A DNA stretch of 64,000 nucleotides, from assembly GCF_009905725.1 (NCBI RefSeq), contig NZ_JAAAKV010000001.1:62001-126000 (forward strand), in the 5' to 3' direction. Shown one piece after another: positions 26,372-35,224 of this stretch (within the stretch, counting starts at the first letter, position 1; every line of letters starts with the position of its first letter). Position numbers and translations under genes: made by a program. The notes under the pieces were generated by a model. That model was not told the DNA's origin and searched no databases. It saw only the letters and a program-made list of their open reading frames with translations. Origin of the DNA: Emticicia sp. CRIBPO (GTDB taxonomy: Bacteria; Bacteroidota; Bacteroidia; Cytophagales; Spirosomataceae).

Positions 26372-27544
26372 TTAATCTATATAATGCCCCACAAACTGGG
26401 CAGAATTATTCAAAATTTTATGGTTGTTTCTTCTGAAGCCCAATCCGCAGGCTTCATAGGCAAAAAACACCCCTGCCTGATAAAAATTCCCTCTGAAATC
26501 TTTGGCCAGGGGAGCGTATTCCTGGTAAACTTTTAGCTGATCGTCATAATCCCCGCCCTCTTCCTCTATAACGCCGCCGTTTTCATCGACGATCCTGACG
26601 TTCGCTCCCTCTCTTCCTAAAACCACTTTTTCTACGAAGGTCTTATTTCTCAGTTTTTTAAAATCCGATTCCAGGAGGTACTCATTTTTCGGATACAATT
26701 CCCAAAGATATTTTAAAATGGCTTTCGATTGAAACAACATGGTATAAGCCGGGTTCAAGACGACCGCTTTTTCGGCGGTTACTATCTTGGTTAGTATCTC
26801 TGCCAGTTCAGGTTCATCCACAGCGATATATTCCCACGGAATAAGTTTGAACCAGAAAGGATAGTTTACAGGGTCTCCGTTTTCATTATTGGCAAAAATA
26901 CCGTCAGATTCTGAAAATATAACTTCTTCTATGCTTTTAAAAGACACTTCAAAACCAGCTTCATATGCTGCCTCCATTAATAACGCAACATTGTTGTTGT
27001 CTTCTGGAGCGTCAAACATCGTAGAAAATAATATAAAGGGGTCTTTGTTCCTGTTGAGGTTTTTCAGCCTTTTGAAGTTTTCCACCAGGGCGTCGTAAAC
27101 AAAATTCATCTGAGCCTCTTCGTTCATGTGGTTGGCCTTGAGTTGCAGCCATTGCAACACCGCTGTTTCGGGCAATGTTGTGGGTGTATCTGCATTAAAC
27201 TCCAGCAATTTAACCGGCAGGTCATCTATACCCCCGGCAAAATCAAAACGGCCGAATAAATGGAAATGATGATCATTCTCCCAGGTATACCTGATGATCT
27301 GATGTAGGTTCGCAGGAATGCCGGTGGTGCCCAGGAGATCGTTTCTGAGGATGTATTCTGCCGCATCAACCAGCATGGGATAAAGGGCGTTGCCGGCCCT
27401 GTAGAAACCATCCGCTTCTTTTTCACTGACCCTGACAAGGTCATTGGCCAGGTAGTTTTTAGCGTCTTCCGAAATATAATATTCCCAACCCAATTCATTA
27501 AAAATGCTTTTGGGAAGGTCAACGATTCTTTTTTCTCTGATCAT
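26372..27544 (-). CDS. Glutathionylspermidine synthase-family ATP-grasp ligase (YgiC-like)
   Basis: This 390-residue protein corresponds to the synthetase domain of glutathionylspermidine synthase, without the amidase domain. Recognisable motifs are GRFDFAGGIDDLPVKLLEFNADTPT split over residues 95-120, and VLGREGANVRIVDE in the ATP-grasp region. Homologues such as YgiC/YjfC are C-N ligases whose real substrates are uncertain. It starts 2 bases after the YgiB-like gene, reproducing the ygiB-ygiC pairing of enterobacteria. Confidence 0.88.
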   Translation of the reverse strand: MIREKRIVDLPKSIFNELGWEYYISEDAKNYLANDLVRVSEKEADGFYRAGNALYPMLVDAAEYILRNDLLGTTGIPANLHQIIRYTWENDHHFHLFGRFDFAGGIDDLPVKLLEFNADTPTTLPETAVLQWLQLKANHMNEEAQMNFVYDALVENFKRLKNLNRNKDPFILFSTMFDAPEDNNNVALLMEAAYEAGFEVSFKSIEEVIFSESDGIFANNENGDPVNYPFWFKLIPWEYIAVDEPELAEILTKIVTAEKAVVLNPAYTMLFQSKAILKYLWELYPKNEYLLESDFKKLRNKTFVEKVVLGREGANVRIVDENGGVIEEEGGDYDDQLKVYQEYAPLAKDFRGNFYQAGVFFAYEACGLGFRRNNHKILNNSAQFVGHYID

Positions 27545-27546
27545 GA

Positions 27547-28137
27547 TTAACTGCTGAATGAACCCCTGGATGAAGACCTGAAAAATCCGCTGCGGCCACC
27601 TGACACAGGTCTGCTGACGGTCCTGGTCACTGAACTGCTCCTGAGGTCGTTGCTCACGCCCGCCACGCCGGGACGATAAAAACCATTGTATGAATTGGAG
27701 GACATATTACGGCCCATCATGTAACCCATGCCACTCCACCACAGAATACTTCCGAGGCCGCTTCCGCCGTGTCTCACGTGATTGTTATGTACGGTCGTAG
27801 AGTCTTTGTCTTTTTCGTCTACCAGCAATGACGCCTGGGCAACTCCCATGACCTCTTCTTCACCGTTTAAACGCTGTATGATAAATTTTGACTGGGCTTT
27901 ATCTTCCACGACTTTCTCGTCTATAATGGAGTATTTACCCGGCTCGACTTCTTTTACGGTAGTGATAACACCTTTGGTCGGTTCGGTAACTTTGACATCC
28001 TCATACTGAACCTCTCCCGAGTCCGAACTACAGGCCAGGCTGGATGCCAGCATCGCAGACGCTGTAATGTAAAACAAGCTTTTGGGAAGGCCTCTTTTCC
28101 AGCTGCCGGAACTCAGATCAAGATATTTCTTTTTCAT
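27547..28137 (-). CDS. YgiB-like Ser/Gly/Arg-rich lipoprotein
   Basis: This 196-residue protein has a signal segment ending at SSLAC (a likely lipobox, Cys36), a central domain (EEEVMGVAQASLLVDEKD), and a low-complexity tail rich in Ser, Gly and Arg (GRSGFFRSSSRGSFSS). The composition and the neighbouring YgiC-like ligase point to the YgiB/UPF0441 family; the function is unknown. It is the first gene of a three-gene unit with the ligase and GltB-like gene. Confidence 0.75.
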   Translation of the reverse strand: MKKKYLDLSSGSWKRGLPKSLFYITASAMLASSLACSSDSGEVQYEDVKVTEPTKGVITTVKEVEPGKYSIIDEKVVEDKAQSKFIIQRLNGEEEVMGVAQASLLVDEKDKDSTTVHNNHVRHGGSGLGSILWWSGMGYMMGRNMSSNSYNGFYRPGVAGVSNDLRSSSVTRTVSRPVSGGRSGFFRSSSRGSFSS

Positions 28138-28540
28138 AATGATTTAATATTTATTCAAAATAGAGGGAGGTCAATTTTATGATTGATTTTGTTTTTAAAA
28201 TCCATTTCCAGAGATAACATGTTTTAAACAGGGAACGTTTACCAAAACGGTTAATTATTATGAATGCGGCAATTAATCATTATCAACGGTCTGAATTGAT
28301 TTCGGATACCGCCGTAATTACCTGTTTTAAAAATTAAAGAAAAATAAAAGCAAGATAAAATTATTTATTTTTTCTTAATATTTTAAAGGCAAAATCATAA
28401 TTTTACCACTATCAACTGCCCATTTCTTCGATATTTCAAGGATAAAGTATAAAAATTTTAATATTGAAGATAAAATTTAAAGATTATATTTTGGTTAATT
28501 TAAAATTAAAACTAACATTGTCCAAAAAAACCATAAAATT
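28138..28540. other. AT-rich intergenic region
   Basis: This is a 400-base divergent region between the YgiB-like unit and a small secreted protein gene. It is very AT-rich and must hold promoters in both directions. A TATATTTTG run near 28491 resembles a -7 element with one extra T. No ORF or stable RNA structure was recognised. Confidence 0.4.
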
Positions 28541-28879
28541 GTGGATTTGAAAAGCAAAATTTTAAAAGTCGTCATTCTGCTGATTTTCAGTGTGAGCAGG
28601 ATTTACGCTTTTGATAACCTGCAGACGATCTACACGCTGGCGAATTCTGATGAGTGTGCCGTTAAGGAAAACAAAGACTCAGACAAGCCGGTCCTTTCGG
28701 ATTTACTCAAGCAGGAACAGAGCGAAGAAGATGCTCATTTTGACCTGCCCTTCACAGAAGATTTAGTCCTTGATTTTACTTTCAGACATATCCTTCCGGA
28801 TTCGGTTGCCACTATTCACAGAGCCAACCCATTTATTCTCACCCGTCTTTTTATTTTCTTTGACAATCTCAGGATATGA
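28541..28879 (+). CDS. Small secreted hypothetical protein
   Basis: This 112-residue ORF begins with GTG (28541); a TTG at 28547 is an alternative. It has a clear signal peptide (KILKVVILLIFSVSRIYAF). The mature part is acidic at first (KENKDSDKPVLSD) and contains no motif that I recognise. It stands 180 bases upstream of dabA on the same strand; a shared role is possible but not supported by sequence. Confidence 0.55.
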   Translation: MDLKSKILKVVILLIFSVSRIYAFDNLQTIYTLANSDECAVKENKDSDKPVLSDLLKQEQSEEDAHFDLPFTEDLVLDFTFRHILPDSVATIHRANPFILTRLFIFFDNLRI

Positions 28880-29059
28880 GATCTCCATTTTAAGCCTTTT
28901 TATTCCCCTTATTTTATTGACTGAGGTTAATGCCGTTTGTTTGGTCATTATCTGACATTGCTCTATCCGTCCGGATCTTAAGAGCAGAGAGTTTTTCGGG
29001 AAAAGGCGTGTATTGGTTAAAAAATCACCCCGGTTTAATCATTTATACCTAAGTTTAAA

Positions 29060-31561
29060 ATGAAAACTCATCATTCATCATTCAATGAAAAAGAGTTATT
29101 GCATGAACTGAAACACTTTTTACCGGCACAAGCCCCGCTAAAAGATTTTATTCATCATAATTCGCTGCATGCATTTCAGCATCTTAAATTCTATGATGCT
29201 ATCAGAAATGCTTCTCAGATTTTCGGTTACAAAGTCTCTCTTTCTTTAAGAGAATACAGAGACATGTACAAAAAGAACCAGATCAATTCCATCATCCTTG
29301 AGAAGGTGATTGCCCGTCGTAAAGGGTCTCAGCACATCTCTTCCTGGATGGAAAAAATGATCAACAGGTCCTACAATACTTCCATCACCCCGAGAATCGG
29401 ATCGATCAGGTCCAACTGGAAGAAGGAATATTATATTGACATGGATCTACTGATCCACCCTATTTTATTCAGAATTCTTTGCAGCTACCTTGACCAGGGC
29501 ATTTCCATCTGGGGATTTCCGGTGATGCACAAGGGATTCCTAGCCTCGCTCCGTGAAATTGAAAAAAACAGTTACATGAGTTTTTTCAAGACAAGCCGGG
29601 CCAAACAGTTTCTGCTTCAGCCTAATGTCAGAATGACGGACCTGCTGAAGCTGGTGGTAGGCGATGAGGCTTTGTACAATCAATATCTTTTTGATCAGCA
29701 GTTTGCTCACCAGGGATGGTCAGGAATGGTTTCGGTGGTTGAGGATGCTCCTCAGACACTGTCAGACCACAGAAAAATTTCTTTACATGATCTGATCATT
29801 TTTGAGCTTCTTCTTGAAATTGACGCCCTTGATCAGAAATTCGGACCTAACTGGGCTCCGTTGAGCAACAGACTGAACCTAAAATCCATTAATATTTTCG
29901 GAGAAGTACCTTCGACAGATTTGTCTGAAGTGATTTCACTCTGGCAGGATGCTTTTGAATGGACTTATTATGACCAGGTGCTGGGCGGTATCCAGATTGA
30001 AAAGGAGGCGGCTCCTGTTCAGGATCATAAGAGTTTCCAGGCGATGTTCTGTATCGATGACCGCGAATGTTCCATCAGACGTTACCTGGAGAAAACAGAT
30101 AAGAATTGTGAAACTTTCGGCACACCGGGTTTCTTTGGTGTGGAGTTTTACTACAAACCTGAGCATGCCAATTCTTTCACAAAACAATGCCCGGCCCCGG
30201 TTACCCCGAAATTCCTGATCAAGGAAATCGGCACCCGGTCTAAAAACAAGAAAGATGTGCACTTCACCAAGCAGACCCATTCGCTGGTCAGAGGCTGGCT
30301 GATGTCACAGACCCTTGGTTTCTGGTCAGCTTTCAAACTCGTTTCGAATATTTTCAGACCAACCATGTCCGCGGCGGCGGTGTCATCTTTCCGTCACATG
30401 GACAAATATTCCAAGCTGACCATTGAGCACAAACCGAACCAGTCGCATCACCACGAACACGATCTCCAGGTTGGTTACACCGTTGATGAAATGGTTACGC
30501 GTGTGGAAGGCCTGCTCAAAAGTATTGGCCTGGTCAACCAGTTTGCTCCTATCGTATATGTGGTGGGGCATGGAGCCAGCAGCGTTAACAATACCCATTA
30601 TGCCGGTTATGATTGCGGGGCCTGTTCAGGCAGACCGGGCTCTGTAAATGCAAGGGTGGTGAGCTTTATGGCCAATCACCCGCAGGTAAGGGAAATTCTG
30701 AGAGAAAGAGGCATTGATATTCCTGATACAACCCAGTTTGTAGGGGCATTGCATGATACTACAAGAGATGAAATCGCCTTCTACGACGAGGACATCCTGT
30801 CAAAAGAAAATACAGAAAGACATAAAACAAACGATAAAATCTTCGAAAAAGCCCTTGATTATAATGCCAAGGAGCGTTCAAGGAGATTTGAATCGGTAGA
30901 CTCAAGCCTCAGTCCCGAGAAAGTCCATGAAAAGATCAGAGAAAGATCTGTCTCTCTTTTTGAGCCAAGGCCGGAGCTGAACCATGCTACCAATTCGCTT
31001 TGTATCGTAGGCAGAAGGTCTCTGTCAAAAGACCTGTTCCTGGACCGCAGGGCATTCATGAATTCTTACGACTATGAGATTGACCCTGAAGGAAAATACC
31101 TGTTTAATATCCTGAAAGCCGCCGCCCCGGTTTGTGGTGGTATCAACCTCGAATATTATTTCTCAAGGGTTGATAATCAAAAGCTTGGAGCAGGGACCAA
31201 ACTACCTCACAATGTGATGGGCTTATTTGGCGTGGCCAACGGTAACGACGGTGACCTTAGGCCCGGGCTGCCTTATCAGATGGTCGAAGTGCATGATCCG
31301 ATCAGGATGCTTTTTATAGTTGAACACTTACCGGAAGTAGTATTGGAAACCATACAGAAATTACCTGAAATGTATGAGTGGTTTATCAATGAATGGGTGA
31401 ATTTAGTGGTTGTGCATCCTAAAACCCATAAGTTATTCTTTTTTAAGGACGGAAAATTCGAGGTATACAGTCCTGTAAAACAAGACATTGAGGCCATCGA
31501 AGATCTGTTCCTGATCTTTGAATCACACCAGGAAAATCTACCGGTCAGTTTAGTAAACTAA
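29060..31561 (+). CDS. dabA: DabA-type subunit of the DAB inorganic-carbon transporter (DUF2309)
   Basis: This 833-residue protein is a DUF2309/DabA protein, a beta-carbonic-anhydrase-like cytoplasmic subunit that traps CO2 as bicarbonate when coupled to an ion-conducting membrane partner. The zinc site is intact: Cys331 and Asp333 in FCIDDRECSIRR, His504 in VVGHGASS and Cys519 in GYDCGACSGR. The spacings Cys-x-Asp and His-N14-Cys equal those reported for Halothiobacillus DabA2. dabB starts 9 bases after the stop. The order dabA-dabB is the reverse of the dabB-dabA order described for proteobacteria. Confidence 0.94.
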   Translation: MKTHHSSFNEKELLHELKHFLPAQAPLKDFIHHNSLHAFQHLKFYDAIRNASQIFGYKVSLSLREYRDMYKKNQINSIILEKVIARRKGSQHISSWMEKMINRSYNTSITPRIGSIRSNWKKEYYIDMDLLIHPILFRILCSYLDQGISIWGFPVMHKGFLASLREIEKNSYMSFFKTSRAKQFLLQPNVRMTDLLKLVVGDEALYNQYLFDQQFAHQGWSGMVSVVEDAPQTLSDHRKISLHDLIIFELLLEIDALDQKFGPNWAPLSNRLNLKSINIFGEVPSTDLSEVISLWQDAFEWTYYDQVLGGIQIEKEAAPVQDHKSFQAMFCIDDRECSIRRYLEKTDKNCETFGTPGFFGVEFYYKPEHANSFTKQCPAPVTPKFLIKEIGTRSKNKKDVHFTKQTHSLVRGWLMSQTLGFWSAFKLVSNIFRPTMSAAAVSSFRHMDKYSKLTIEHKPNQSHHHEHDLQVGYTVDEMVTRVEGLLKSIGLVNQFAPIVYVVGHGASSVNNTHYAGYDCGACSGRPGSVNARVVSFMANHPQVREILRERGIDIPDTTQFVGALHDTTRDEIAFYDEDILSKENTERHKTNDKIFEKALDYNAKERSRRFESVDSSLSPEKVHEKIRERSVSLFEPRPELNHATNSLCIVGRRSLSKDLFLDRRAFMNSYDYEIDPEGKYLFNILKAAAPVCGGINLEYYFSRVDNQKLGAGTKLPHNVMGLFGVANGNDGDLRPGLPYQMVEVHDPIRMLFIVEHLPEVVLETIQKLPEMYEWFINEWVNLVVVHPKTHKLFFFKDGKFEVYSPVKQDIEAIEDLFLIFESHQENLPVSLVN

Positions 31562-31570
31562 TTGTTACTT

Positions 31571-33439
31571 ATGAATTCTATCCTTCAAATATTTGTTTTT
31601 ATTCCTATAGCCGGCTTTTTTATCAGCCTGCTTATTCCCGGCAAAAAGGAAGGAATTCTCTCCTGGGTGGCTTTCTTTACCGTTGGTCTTCATATGGTTA
31701 GTTTCCTGGTCTTTCTGGTCTATTGGCTGACTCATGGAAGGGTCTCCCTTAACCTGAAAGAAATTGTCCTGTTTCAATCCAAAGACTATGTTTTCCTGGT
31801 TGATTTCTATTTTGATAAAATTACGGCTGTTTACCTGCTGGTAGGGTCTTTCCTTACTTTCCTGGTGACGATCTACAGCAGGTATTATTTACACCGGGAA
31901 ACAGGTTACAAGCGTTTTTTCAATACCATTCTGTTCTTCTATACGGGATACAACCTGACTATTTTTTCAGGCAATTTTGAAACCCTTTTTATCGGCTGGG
32001 AAATGCTGGGTATCTCCTCATTCCTGCTGATCGCTTTTTACCGCGACAGGTATCTTCCTGTCAAAAATGCGATCAAGGTGTTTTCAGTATACAGAATCGG
32101 TGATGTGGGGCTGATCCTCGCGATCTGGGCCAGCCACCACCTGTGGCACGAAAACATTACTTTTCTGAAGCTGAGTAATTACACCCTGGTTCATGACCAC
32201 CTTTTAAGTCACACCTTTATCGGTGCGTTTATTTCACTGATGATCCTTGTAGCAGCTGCCGCAAAATCGGCTCAGCTTCCTTTCTCGTCGTGGTTGCCGC
32301 GGGCTATGGAAGGGCCGACGCCTTCAAGTGCCATTTTTTATGGTTCCTTGTCTGTTCATATCGGTGTATTCCTTTTGCTAAGGACACACCCTTTCTGGGA
32401 CCAGCAGATTTCAGTCAGGATTCTGATCGGGATTCTCGGCCTGACAACGAGTATTATTGCCTCGCTGATTGCCAGGGTCCAGTCTTCAGTAAAGAGTCAG
32501 ATCGCTTATGCCTCTATTGCCCAGATAGGCCTGATTTTTATTGAAGTAGCGGCCGGGTTTGAAAACCTCGCTTTGCTTCACTTTGCAGGCAATGCCTTTT
32601 TAAGAACTTACCAGCTATTGGTTTCTCCTTCCATTGTGAGTTACATGATCAGGGAGCAGTTTTATAATTTTGTTCCCCGTCAACATACGATCGAAGACTC
32701 ATGGCCGAAGAAAATCGAATACTCGGTCTACCTGCTGAGTCTCAAAGAATGGAATCTTGACCTCGTGATGGACTACCTGGTTTGGAAACCGTTGAAACAA
32801 ACCGGAAGAAAACTCGATTTCCTGACCCTTCCGATCCTGTTTGCGATGTTCATCCCGATGTATCTGATCGGCTTGTTCAGTTATTTTTACCAGGATCAGC
32901 TTCCAACGCAGATCCATGCCTACCTGCCACCTTTTTTCGCCTTTATCGGGCTGATCATGGTGCTTAAGTCATTCTCAGAACGTAAAAACCCAGTGATGAG
33001 CTGGTTTCTGATCATTATGAATCATTTCTGGACTGTACTGTCGATCTCTTTCAATGATCATTTCAGCAACTACGAAATCGCCTTTTACCTGAGCGGCATT
33101 ATCGTCAGCGGTACGCTGGGGTATGTATGCCTGATGAGGCTCAAGTCAAGAGAAGATGTGATTGATCTCAACGGATTTCACGGACACTCTTTTGAGTATC
33201 CGAGACTGGCCCTGGTCTTTCTGATTGCCTGTCTGGGGCTTACGGGATTCCCGATCACCCCTACATTCATCGGAGAGGACCTGATCTTCAGCCACATCCA
33301 CGATGATCAGTTTATCCTGGTATTCTTAATTTCATCGGGGTTTATACTGAGTGGTATATCTATTATGAGGGTATATGCGAGAGTCTTTCTTGGACCCCAT
33401 ATCAAGACCTACCACGAATTACCTTACAAATCATCCTAA
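31571..33439 (+). CDS. dabB: DabB-type membrane subunit (NuoL-like) of the DAB transporter
   Basis: This 622-residue protein is hydrophobic throughout, with about 14 membrane helices, and belongs to the proton-translocating NuoL/MrpA family (MEGPTPSSAIFYGSLSVHIG corresponds to the conserved discontinuous helix). With DabA it would use a cation gradient to drive CO2 hydration. The ATG at 31571 is preferred to the TTG at 31562. It is not part of a complex I operon, since no other nuo gene is near. The SulP gene follows after 33 bases. Confidence 0.92.
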   Translation: MNSILQIFVFIPIAGFFISLLIPGKKEGILSWVAFFTVGLHMVSFLVFLVYWLTHGRVSLNLKEIVLFQSKDYVFLVDFYFDKITAVYLLVGSFLTFLVTIYSRYYLHRETGYKRFFNTILFFYTGYNLTIFSGNFETLFIGWEMLGISSFLLIAFYRDRYLPVKNAIKVFSVYRIGDVGLILAIWASHHLWHENITFLKLSNYTLVHDHLLSHTFIGAFISLMILVAAAAKSAQLPFSSWLPRAMEGPTPSSAIFYGSLSVHIGVFLLLRTHPFWDQQISVRILIGILGLTTSIIASLIARVQSSVKSQIAYASIAQIGLIFIEVAAGFENLALLHFAGNAFLRTYQLLVSPSIVSYMIREQFYNFVPRQHTIEDSWPKKIEYSVYLLSLKEWNLDLVMDYLVWKPLKQTGRKLDFLTLPILFAMFIPMYLIGLFSYFYQDQLPTQIHAYLPPFFAFIGLIMVLKSFSERKNPVMSWFLIIMNHFWTVLSISFNDHFSNYEIAFYLSGIIVSGTLGYVCLMRLKSREDVIDLNGFHGHSFEYPRLALVFLIACLGLTGFPITPTFIGEDLIFSHIHDDQFILVFLISSGFILSGISIMRVYARVFLGPHIKTYHELPYKSS

Positions 33440-33472
33440 ATATTTCTCAAAATATTAAAAATATAATTTAAA

Positions 33473-35077
33473 ATGGAAAGTACTGTTAAAAAAACCATTC
33501 CTAAAGACGGCCTTGCAGGCTTAAAAGAAAACTGGTCTACCGACATAGTTTCAGGATTTACTATCTTTTTACTCGCTTTACCCCTCAGTTTAGGTATCGC
33601 CAAAGCCTCGGACTTCCCTCCGATCATGGGATTGGTGACCGCGATCATCGGCGGGGTCGTTGTGAGTCTCTTTTCAGGGTCCAGATTGACCATAAAAGGA
33701 CCTGCAGCGGGTTTGATCGTGATTGTGGCAGGTGCGGTAAGTGAATTTGGTGGTGGAGAAACAGGCTGGCACCTGGCTCTGGGAGCTATGGTGGTGGCCG
33801 GTTTGATCCAGATCCTATTCGGGGTATTGAAACTTGGTAAACTGGCGGATTTCTTCCCACTTTCCGCCATTCACGGCATGTTGGCAGCCATTGGGCTGAT
33901 CATCATTGCCAAACAAATCCCGGTGCTGCTTGATGTAGATCCGGCCATGACCAAAGGCAAAGGCCCGCTGGCCCTGATCGGGGCCATTCCCCAGTTTATC
34001 GCTCACCTGGACCCGAGGGCTACGATCATCGGTGTGGTGAGTTTGGCGGTGATGCTGGGCTGGCCGTTTATCAAGAACCAGTTTATCAAGAAAATACCTG
34101 CTCCGCTTGTGGTTTTACTGATTGCGATCCCTGCTGAATTGTACATGGATTTTCAACATACTGAGCCTGCCTATGCCCTGGTTCACATCGGCAACCTGAT
34201 GGATAGCATCAAATGGAATGTCGATTTCAGTGGTTTTTCACAAACCGGTGTATTCATTAAATATGTGGTTATGTTTGCTTTGGTTGGTACGCTGGAGTCA
34301 CTTCTTACAGTGAAAGCGATTGACATGCTTGACCCGTACAGACGTAAATCCGATACGAATAAAGACCTTATTGCTATTGGCATCGGTAATACGCTGGCGG
34401 CCCTTCTGGGTGGTCTGCCGATGATCTCAGAAGTAGCCCGTAGTTCATCCAATGTGAACAACGGTGCCAAGACCCGTTGGGCCAACTTTTTCCATGGTGC
34501 CTTCATCCTGGTGTTTGTATTGCTGGCTTCTCACCTGATTGAGCTGATCCCGAACACGGCCTTGGCTGCGATGCTGATCACGGTGGGTATTAAACTGACG
34601 CACCCGAGAGAATTTGTTCAGACTTTCAAAATCGGTAAGGAACAATTGCTGATTTTCTTAACCACGATATTCTTTACTTTATTTGAAGACCTTCTGGTGG
34701 GTATTTTTGCCGGTATGATCCTTAAAATGATCATTCACCTGATCAACGGAACGCCTATTTCATCGTTCTTCAAGGCTCCGACTGTGGTTTCATTTACAGA
34801 CGACAAATACCTTGTTGAGATTGACAAATCTGCTGTATTTACCAATTACCTGGGAATTAAACGTAAACTTGATGCTATTCCTCCGGGATTTGATGTCACT
34901 ATTGACCTTAAAAACACAAAGCTGGTAGATCACTCAGTGATGGAAAACCTGCACCATTTTGAACATGATTATGTAGAAAGAGGTGGAAAAGTAAGCATCA
35001 TAGGGCTGGATGACCACAAGCCGGTTTCGGGTCACAAACTGTCTGCAAGAAAAAAAGCGAAGGTAGCCTTAGGGTAA
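33473..35077 (+). CDS. SulP-family anion transporter (sulfate or bicarbonate)
   Basis: This 534-residue protein has the SulP core of about 10-14 helices with FTIFLLALPLSLGIAKAS, SRLTIKGPAAGLIVI and NTLAALLGGLPMISEVARSS (shown in parts). A reduced STAS-like domain covers the last 110 residues (TIDLKNTKLVDHSVMENL). SulP proteins move sulfate, bicarbonate or other anions, often with sodium. The placement right after dabAB makes bicarbonate uptake the likeliest job, but sulfate cannot be excluded. Confidence 0.9.
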   Translation: MESTVKKTIPKDGLAGLKENWSTDIVSGFTIFLLALPLSLGIAKASDFPPIMGLVTAIIGGVVVSLFSGSRLTIKGPAAGLIVIVAGAVSEFGGGETGWHLALGAMVVAGLIQILFGVLKLGKLADFFPLSAIHGMLAAIGLIIIAKQIPVLLDVDPAMTKGKGPLALIGAIPQFIAHLDPRATIIGVVSLAVMLGWPFIKNQFIKKIPAPLVVLLIAIPAELYMDFQHTEPAYALVHIGNLMDSIKWNVDFSGFSQTGVFIKYVVMFALVGTLESLLTVKAIDMLDPYRRKSDTNKDLIAIGIGNTLAALLGGLPMISEVARSSSNVNNGAKTRWANFFHGAFILVFVLLASHLIELIPNTALAAMLITVGIKLTHPREFVQTFKIGKEQLLIFLTTIFFTLFEDLLVGIFAGMILKMIIHLINGTPISSFFKAPTVVSFTDDKYLVEIDKSAVFTNYLGIKRKLDAIPPGFDVTIDLKNTKLVDHSVMENLHHFEHDYVERGGKVSIIGLDDHKPVSGHKLSARKKAKVALG

Positions 35078-35140
35078 TATAAGGGGTTGAACATGGTCAG
35101 TTATTTGTTAAAATTCGCCGCTGGATTTTGATTCTTAATT

Positions 35141-35194
35141 GGCCTGTTCTAATTTTATCATTCTTTTTTACAATATTATTCATTTGAACAGGCC
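35141..35194. repeat. 9-bp inverted repeat around the porin promoter
   Basis: GGCCTGTTC (35141-35149) and GAACAGGCC (35186-35194) are perfect inverted copies with a 36-base spacer. The spacer begins with TAATTTTA, one mismatch from the -7 consensus, 19 bases after a TTG at 35128-35130. A loop-forming operator is a plausible reading. Confidence 0.5.
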
Positions 35195-35224
35195 TCTCCG
35201 GGCCTCCAGAAACAACATTTTATT

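Noticed and set aside
28770-28955. Hydrophobic open frame overlapping the small secreted protein
   Set aside because: Most of it is the shifted frame of the gene at 28541-28879; no independent start signal. I considered a frameshift of the secreted protein but saw no support for it.
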